This document shows positions 57,300-64,000 of a stretch of DNA of 64,000 nt, piece after piece. Below the pieces are notes generated by a model. It ran no database searches, had not been told where the DNA came from, and worked only from the letters and a program-made list of their open reading frames with translations. How positions within the stretch are numbered: position 1 is the first letter of the stretch; each line of letters begins with the position of its first letter. The translations under genes were made by a program, and so were the position numbers. Source of the DNA: Madurella fahalii (taxonomy: Eukaryota; Ascomycota; Sordariomycetes; Sordariales); NCBI GenBank assembly GCA_029876055.1, contig CM056879.1:1-64000 (forward strand), in the 5' to 3' direction.

Positions 57300-57587
57300 A
57301 TGGTTTCCCTCCTCCCCCTCCCCCTAAACCCCCAACCTCTCCCACGGCTTTCGACCTACCCTCCTCCTACCTATTCGACGCGGTTATTTACGATGCCCAA
57401 CCCGACTCAAGATCCAGTTCAGCAGCTATATAAGCAATATGGTGATCTGAAGATACTAGATGACCCAGCCCGCCACAGAGCCACAGACGAGCCACAGGTG
57501 CCAATCCCGGACTATCCTAAATCTGACCTATTCAACCTATTCAATGAGTATGAGCGATTGCAGGCAGAGAGCACAACTACTTCATAA
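57300..57587 (+). CDS. Small hypothetical reading frame
   Basis: A 95-codon frame, Pro-rich at first, then hydrophilic with DYPKSDLFNLFNEYERLQAE near its end. A second ATG (57391) would give about 65 residues. It has no known motif. It lies between the LINE 3' end and a purine tract and may be a fragment rather than a gene. Confidence 0.25.
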   Translation: MVSLLPLPLNPQPLPRLSTYPPPTYSTRLFTMPNPTQDPVQQLYKQYGDLKILDDPARHRATDEPQVPIPDYPKSDLFNLFNEYERLQAESTTTS

Positions 57588-57596
57588 GGCAATGGC

Positions 57597-57735
57597 AAAA
57601 AAAGAAAAAAGAAAGAAAAGAAAAGAAAGAAGGAAAGAAAGAACGAAAGAAAGAAGGAAAGAACGAAAGAAAGAAGGAAGGAAAGAAAGAAAGAAGAAAG
57701 GAAGGAAGGAAGGAAGAGAAGAAAAATAAAAAAGG
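57597..57735. repeat. Purine-only GAAA/GGAA tract
   Basis: About 139 bases almost without pyrimidines on the plus strand (GAAA, GGAA and GAAC units). Long open frames here are artefacts of composition. Confidence 0.9.
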
Positions 57736-57739
57736 AAAA

Positions 57740-60700
57740 GTACTTCACTCGGTCTTTAGCCTATGAGTTTATTGTCACCTACTAACTCCCCCATGTACTG
57801 GCAGTTGTGACCGAGCTGTACACCTCGTACCTTCAAATGTAGATGACGTTTGAAAGTTGCCACCCCTAGCCAGCTTAGCTATATGCCACTTTACCTGTCT
57901 ATCATTGCCGATCCCACTGCCAGCAGTCCTCAATCTCCTTCATTAGACAGGATGCACTACCTTGATACATGGCGGCACCTCGACCATTCCGACGGGCCGA
58001 AAGCCTCCTTCTGGCCGTCCGGCGGCTCAGCCCGGACGCCGTCCACGTGGGGCCGTACGTGCTAGGCCTGGTAGCCGAGATGCCCGAGGGTATAGCACAT
58101 CTCAAGTTGGCCAGGACTGTCGCCAGCTTGGGAGCAAAGATGCACGACGGCTGAGCTCGGCGATTGGCTTACCAGCGAAGACGTCAGCTTAGCTGTTGCT
58201 TTTGCACATTAGGATGCCGAAAGGTTGGATAGGGAGAATAAATGGAGCTGACCCACAACAGTACAAAAGTCAGTCTCGTTTAGACACAGTGAGACGATCC
58301 TTCAGTGGTGACATATGGAATTACATTCGCTTCTATTCTCGCTGTTGAGAGTTTATTCACATGGATCCGCCGGGCGACGGGCTGTTCGAAGCTGTCTACT
58401 TGCCTCGTCGCCCAGGTGGTGGCACTCCAAGGACATGGCATGAGAGATATGAACAAAGAGAGCTCGCAAAAGTGACGTGGCTCTTCAAGCGGAACAGGAG
58501 CGCCTCCGTAAGCATTTCAACAACACAAATAACCTCGACAAGAGCAACTTCACCAGCCTCCGCAAAGCCATGGTGAGCCTTTTACAACTAGATCTCGAAT
58601 CCGAACTCAGCCGCTTGTCCCTGCTCGTAATTGATAAACTCGACGTAGACGGGCGCACCACTCTCTCCTGGGCAGCAACACGATGTGGCCTCCATGCCCC
58701 CTGGCCACCCCCAAAATATCGTGCCACTTTCTATATTCTCTCTAAGAACGACGCTACGTTCACACATTAGGCCGGCCGATCCGTGAGCGCACTCGCAGTT
58801 GAACTCCCTCTCAGGTATTCCTTTTTGCTTGAGATGAGATATCGCCGCACAGAGTCTTCCGGTCGCCTATGCATTGATTCTTCGTGATGAGGGCGTCTGG
58901 GAACTCGGGAAATGATACGGAAGAATTACCTAATATCCAGCCGAGGAGGAAGTAGCGCTGGTTGGCAACCAAGGGTCGTTCGGGGTTGTCCATTCGCCGC
59001 TGTCAACGGAGTTTGGGGACAGAGTCATCTGGGCAGATGGCGTGGATTCCCCTTCGCCGTCGTCTCATTGCAACAACGTTTGGAGGGCAGTCTCAGAGTA
59101 GAGGACGCCGTTAACCAATGTCAACTTGGAACACGCGAACTGAACACGTATAGGTACCTTGCTGTCCTCCGGAGCAACAACACTACGTTTGACGTATCCG
59201 TGGGTGGTAAAAATCCTAACGAAGTCAACCCTTGGCGCTGTTACTGTGGCCAATGCTGTTCTCATCAAGCAGGTACGATTATACGAACCTAGATGGCGAG
59301 ACTCGTGATAGATGAAAGGGCAAGAGGCAAGAGCACGGCAGTACCGTAACGTCGGCGACGGTGATCGCCTCCCTCAGTTCCAGGTTCCTCAATACCATAA
59401 ATACAGGGAATCATCCTCCATGCATCAACGCAATCATCCAGCCCGTATTCTACTATTTTCAGACGGAGTGGACTCGGCATGACACCACAGCATCGAAGGG
59501 TTAAGAGCGCCGAGATCCGGATATCTGTTGACAATAGCCGAAGCATATTTATCACGAGATAGTACAAGGATAAGATATGAAGTTGGTAAAACTGGTGTGT
59601 GCAAGTATATGTTTGTATTGCAAAGAGGATGTTGCTTCAGTATCGTTGGCGATCGCTCAGCATGTCCGAAGCCAGGCACTAGTTGTGGAGTGTAAGCTCA
59701 GGCTCGTTAGGCTTCCCAACGAGAGTACGATAGCCGCCACTCATAAGAACCCATGGCTCAAAAGGTCGAGTACATGGGACATCCGCCCCAATTGCGTGTA
59801 CTGACTGCCGCTAGATGGTTCAACCCGAGCTACTGCTTCGAAATCCAGAGCCGTATCTTCGTTAGTGGCCTCGCTGGATCATTTTCCGTATTTCACAGTC
59901 AAGTTCAAACGGGACGGCTGGGTGAGGATGCCACCGTCAAGCAGGCTGCCGCTGCAGGCGCGATAACCTCTTTAATTGGCTTCAACATTGAGAATGCATA
60001 CGAGGCGGATTTAGGTGGCGAAACGAAGTGCAAGTACACGACAGCTTAGTAGACGCATGACCGCGTAAGTGATCTCTTGCAAGACCTAAGTGGCGGCCGC
60101 TCCACTGAAGAATCATCTGAGATTGGTAGGGAGTTAGTCATCCTTATGTATGTACCTCGAATCAAATGCATCAATGTCGATCGTCCGTTCCCAGCGGCGC
60201 GGATTTCAACTCTGCCTTATACACTAGTATAGTTTCCGGTTGAGGATGTCGCCTCGACGATCTCTACCTTGGCTCCAAGATATATATTCCCTGGTGTGAG
60301 AATCACATGTAGTTTTGCCGTGGTACTGCAGGAATGTCTAATGCATTGCTCCTGAGCAACGCGGCACTGTAGAGAATTTGGCCCCGCTTCTTCCCTTCCT
60401 CAAACCTCCCCCGTTCCCTGTTGCACGCAGCCTAGGCTGCGCCACCTTTACTGGCAATCAACGGTGCTTATCGGCTACGGAAGCTAGAGGCCGCCGCCAT
60501 TCAGACTACAGGCCTCCAGCACCACTCCCTCATCCTTCGCAGCTTCAGACTCCCATACCGATCTCGCACAGCACCTTCTATAGGAACAGACAATTCTGCT
60601 AGACAAATGTTGCAGTCAAGAGAGTCTTGGCGACGCCAAGAGTTAGCGGTGCATCTGCCGCAGGGATCAGGCTCCTTTCCTCTGTGTATATATACCGCCC

Positions 60701-60842
60701 ATATTCCCCACTTCAGCTGGATCAAATGGGTACGACTGTTCCCTCTCCCCTACAAACGCCCTGTATTGAGCCTCGATATCTAACGTATACTCCTCTTTGG
60801 CTTCCAGTAGTGTGACGCACGGGCACCGACACGCGGCGAAGG
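57740..60842. other. GC-balanced region, no gene called with confidence
   Basis: Composition is normal. Between 58361 and 58770 two overlapping plus-strand frames (HERYEQRELAKVTWLFKRN, then LDVDGRTTLSWAA) look like a broken ankyrin-repeat-type gene, but the frames do not join and I see no clean intron. Other frames, such as 58912-59292, 59753-60049 and 60430-60780, lack motifs. A TATATATA at 60687-60694 lies about 150 bases before the transporter start and may be its promoter element. Confidence 0.4.
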
Positions 60843-62759
60843 ATGGCTTCTTCCGTGATTCCTCTCGTCAATTCCAGGACCAATGCATCCAACAGCTCCG
60901 GAGGTCCGTCCCAAACATCGCCGTTGTCGCAGTCCCGCACTGTTTCAAATCCGAACAAACACGGCCGTCCTGTTATTACGGTGTCGAACAATCAGCTTGT
61001 TGGAGATGCGTTCTTCGCCGGAACCATCTACAGCGATAAAGACGATGTACTTGCATCTGACGAAGAGACGTAGGTTGAGCGCTAAACCTTATTACGCATA
61101 CAACTCACCGTCGTACTAGGAATAAGACATACCTCGGCTTCGTCCAGGCCTTGTCCAGGCAATGGCCACGCCTCAAGTATCTCGCCGACTTCATAGCGAC
61201 GGGCACGAGCCCCAAAAAGGCTCTGAATCTCGCGCCCCTTGAGCTCATGGAGAGACAGGCTCGTGTCAAGGTAGCTCTTGTCGACTTCACCGACCCCAAA
61301 GAAATCATGCAACAACCCTGCGAGAACAGGGAGGCCCTGGCTGCCATGGTCAGTTCTCTGAGGCTAGAAGGCGGGCCAAACCGTAACCGCCTCTTCGTGG
61401 TCGAAGATCTTTCAAGCACTGTTATTGAAACTCTCGGTGCTGCACTGGACATTGACCCCGCCTTCTTCCGCGACCACCTGGAGGACCATACGTGGTACAA
61501 CATCAGGGACGAGTGGGTCGAGATGCCTGAGCTGGAGTCGCAGTCGCATGGTCGGAGTTTCGTTACGTTACGATACGCAGAGGCGCGGTACTTCGAGAAC
61601 GAGGCAATTCTAGAGAAGGCGAAGGAGAGGACTGGTGAATGGAATGTGCTCAGGCGCATTGACACTGAGGGCCAGGTCAAGGCGGGGTTCAATGCCTGGT
61701 GGGAGGACTCACCGCATCGAGTTGGCTTGGTGAGGAAGAAAATCAGCATCTGGGCTCGACAGGACAAGAACGGCTGGACCGGCAAGTGTCTCTTCGCGAG
61801 GATTACTATTGCTTCCGTTTCTAACATGTTTTTACTTAGGCGTGCTCCTCGTTGATCCCCACATCTCCGAAGGCCAGCCGCTTTGGAAAGGCTATGGCAG
61901 CCTCGACTCTCGGCCCAGCAAGCGCGACTTTAACCCATCCTCTCACTGCACACCAGATACACCCCTATTGTTGAGCCTTCTAACAACCATCTCCAATCTC
62001 TCGCCTCTTGAGTTGGAGAAACTGGCTAGTGACCCTGAGCGCATCACTTCGTACGCTTATCCCTTCGTTTTTGCCGAGACTCTTGTTGTCCTGCAATACA
62101 CCTTCACCGGCCTCTTTCAAATCGAATGGCAGCTTGATTCAGAGCGCAAACGCACAGTCGAAGGCCTCGAAGACGCACTTAACAGTCTGCATAAGTGGCA
62201 GCGTCGGCTACCCTTTTACGTTGGGTGGGTCAGAAACTCTATAACGGCGCTAGAAGGGCGCTATTCGCTATGGGCATCGGCATCCCTTTCGCTCTCCGCG
62301 ATGGCTAAGCGCAGTGAGCACTTAATTCGAACCGACAGCCTCGCAACTTCAAATGCCACCAGCTGGCAAGCCGGACTGAAGGAGGATTTCTTCAGCTTGC
62401 TAGAGAAGCTACAGTCCCTACAGCTCAGAGCGGATAAGATCATGGAGATGGCAGTGGCGATTATCAGCGTCGAAGAAAGCAAGAAGGCAATGTTGGAGAG
62501 CCGCAATATGGGACGCATCACGTACTTGGCATTCTTTTTCGTGCCCATGAGCTTCATTACGAGCTTTCTGAGCATGAATGAGAATATTAGCTCTCGGAGT
62601 GCCGTGGTATACGTGGTCTTCTTTGCTGCGGCCGTTCCACTTAGCCTCTTGGCCATGTTGCTTGCGGCGTATTGGAACAATATTATTACGTGGTGGGAAA
62701 AGAGACAAGTTGTACAGATACGGCGCAAAACTGGGCGACGCCGGACAGAGTCTGCGTAA
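60843..62759 (+). CDS. CorA-like divalent cation transporter family protein, three exons
   Basis: Exons 60843-61069, 61120-61781 and 61840-62759 give 602 residues. Intron 1 (50 nt) has GTAGGT and ends CTAG. Intron 2 (58 nt) is best read as a GC-AG intron (GCAAGT donor, TCTAAC branch, TTAG end), giving the in-frame junction WTG-VLLVDP; a GT donor six bases later gives a less natural junction. The large N-terminal domain is soluble (HTWYNIRDEW, ISIWARQDKNGW). The C-terminus has a long helical stretch and two membrane segments, about 522-540 (ITYLAFFFVPMSFITSFL) and 551-575 (VVYVVFFAAAVPLSLLAMLL). The loop signature, GMN in classical CorA, is SMN here. CorA proteins form pentameric Mg2+ channels. 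Fungi have many divergent members whose substrates are unknown, so transport of Mg2+ is inference. Confidence 0.85.
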
Positions 62760-64000
62760 CACATCATTGGAAAATGACGAGTCAGAGTCTGAGACAACTT
62801 GTTAGATATAGGCAATATCAGAGCTCTAGGCGGGCATCGTGTGAGGGGGTCTCAAAGCTTATCCCGTCCTTCGGTATTCCCGCTAGCGGTACAGCTGCCT
62901 GGGGGTCGACGGTCGCCTGCGGCGGTAATGGCCAGGCCATGAAGGTAACAAATAGATGTGATCCGGATATGCCGAGAGACGTGGACTAAGCTGCTTCACT
63001 AAAACTGGAGACGAGGTTTCCCACTGTCGTCTGTCCGCGCTATCACCCTTCTTCAACGCACTTTGCGGTATTGCAGCCACGACTGCCGTGTAAGCAACCA
63101 ACCTTTTGATGTCCAGATTGTTATCAAATTGCCCTCCGTTTCTGTTCGTGTGGATCCCCCACGGAGTCGGCTGTGTGGCAGTGTTTAACCACCCTATAAC
63201 CAAGTTGGGCGCATAGAGGCGATGTAAGTAATGGACGGCATTACATCGGCGTCGCACTGAGACCCATGGCTACCGGATAACCATATTTCGCTTATCGCTC
63301 GTTATAAACTCTACTTATAGCGTCCTCGACGATGTAAAATGGATGGACAACATTATATAATCTGGTAATGGATCTATGGTGCCTGGATGATCGGTTCGTA
63401 TGAGTGGCGGTCCGATGCTAGATATGTCTCAATGCGGAGAGTTTCGCCTCTCGTAATTATCAAACCGTGTCCTGGAGCGTAGTGTCCAGTTCCGCAGGGA
63501 TTCTTAAGTGGTCCCCGCTCCCCTCACTCTATGGTCAATTAGCAAGCCAGATAAGGACATCCATTGCTTGTATCGGACACGTAGAAGCAAAAGGCCTTTG
63601 GCACAGCTTGATTTCTTTCATTCCTTCCCTAACATTTAAAGATCTAAGCTCTATTCCGGGCAGCCGCTGCTGCCACTATATCAGACGCGAACCGGTTATG
63701 GCATCGAGATCGACTAATCAAAGCTGCTCAAGTCAACCCTTCGGTTAAAAACAAGGTCGTTCTGTGGGCCAGTATGAAGGTGAGTATGGGTCAACTAGGA
63801 ACACATATTGGTATGATAGTAAAACATCCCCTCAAGCCAAGGATCTCTAGTTAAATAAGCAAATGAAATAGAGCAGACTTTGAGTTAGTAAATCCGCTAA
63901 GTGTAGGCCTTATATATAAAGGAATGCTTCAGCCACTAACACAAATTACAACGCCCGCGCTAGGTAAAATTGGGATGATCAACTGTGCCAGATGTCGAGA
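62760..64000. other. GC-balanced region, no gene recognised
   Basis: Short open frames occur on both strands (for example 62883-63257 minus and 63467-63748 plus) without motifs or clear introns. The last 250 bases become more AT-rich. Confidence 0.45.

Noticed and set aside
57512..57748. Frames of 78-89 codons over the purine tract
   Set aside because: Lys/Glu/Arg or Ser/Phe/Leu repeats produced by GAAA/GGAA composition.
62261..62815. 184-codon minus-strand frame
   Set aside because: It is antisense to the CorA-like exon 3, which has family motifs and membrane segments in the sense frame.

Overview
The window looks like a repeat-choked, probably subtelomere-derived stretch of a filamentous ascomycete (Pezizomycotina) nuclear genome. 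The evidence is: short spliceosomal introns with CTAAC-type branch points; Fot1/pogo-like DNA transposons, Tad-like LINEs and chromodomain Gypsy elements; a telomere-linked RecQ-type helicase; degenerate TTAGGG repeats; and pervasive repeat-induced point mutation (RIP). RIP is seen as C-to-T and G-to-A changes, CpA loss and CAA/CAG codons turned into TAA/TAG. Very AT-rich, heavily RIPed blocks alternate with GC-balanced blocks. I recognise only three intact host genes; nearly everything else is a transposon or its remains.

Layout. 1-3.5 kb: two opposed RIPed pogo relics. 3.5-8.7 kb: GC-rich OrsD/zinc-finger plus RecQ helicase pseudogene (minus) split by a solo LTR, then a 19-bp tandem array. 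9.3-17.3 kb: AT-rich nest holding a gag-only LTR element, pogo relics and a small LTR element inserted in a solo LTR. 17.5-18.9 kb: DUF3716-like cysteine protein pseudogene and an interstitial telomeric tract. 19.9-20.8 kb: intact two-exon gene of unknown function. 21.4-27.2 kb: LINE, complete pogo element and nested solo LTRs. 28.8-29.5 kb: intact H-type lectin gene (minus). 30.9-33.0 kb: opposed LINE 3' ends. 33.0-40.6 kb: Gypsy B copy 1. 40.6-56.6 kb: Gypsy A, interrupted by Gypsy B copy 2 and three solo LTRs. 56.6-57.3 kb: LINE 3' end. 57.3-64 kb: GC-balanced sequence with an intact three-exon CorA-like transporter gene (60843-62759).

LTR families named here by their ends: LTR-a (TGTGAGGACC..CCTCACA, about 360 bp, Gypsy A); LTR-b (TGTAACGAG..CCTTTACA, about 250 bp, Gypsy B); LTR-c (TGAAAT..ending in ACTCA or its RIPed form, 415-424 bp); LTR-d (TGTTATATAGG..CGTAACA, about 190 bp); LTR-e (TGTTACGTAG..ATAACA, about 252 bp); LTR-f (TGTTACGAGTTG..CGCAACA, about 170 bp); LTR-g (TGTCAAAAGG..CCGACA, 250-261 bp); LTR-h (TGTCAGGTGC..TCTGACA, 215 bp). 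Many solo LTRs keep readable target duplications, so insertion order can be reconstructed.

The most unusual signal is that both Gypsy families carry, between pol and the 3' LTR, an extra gene on the opposite strand with its own TATA box and short introns. In Gypsy B it is recognisable in two diverged copies with the first intron preserved in both.
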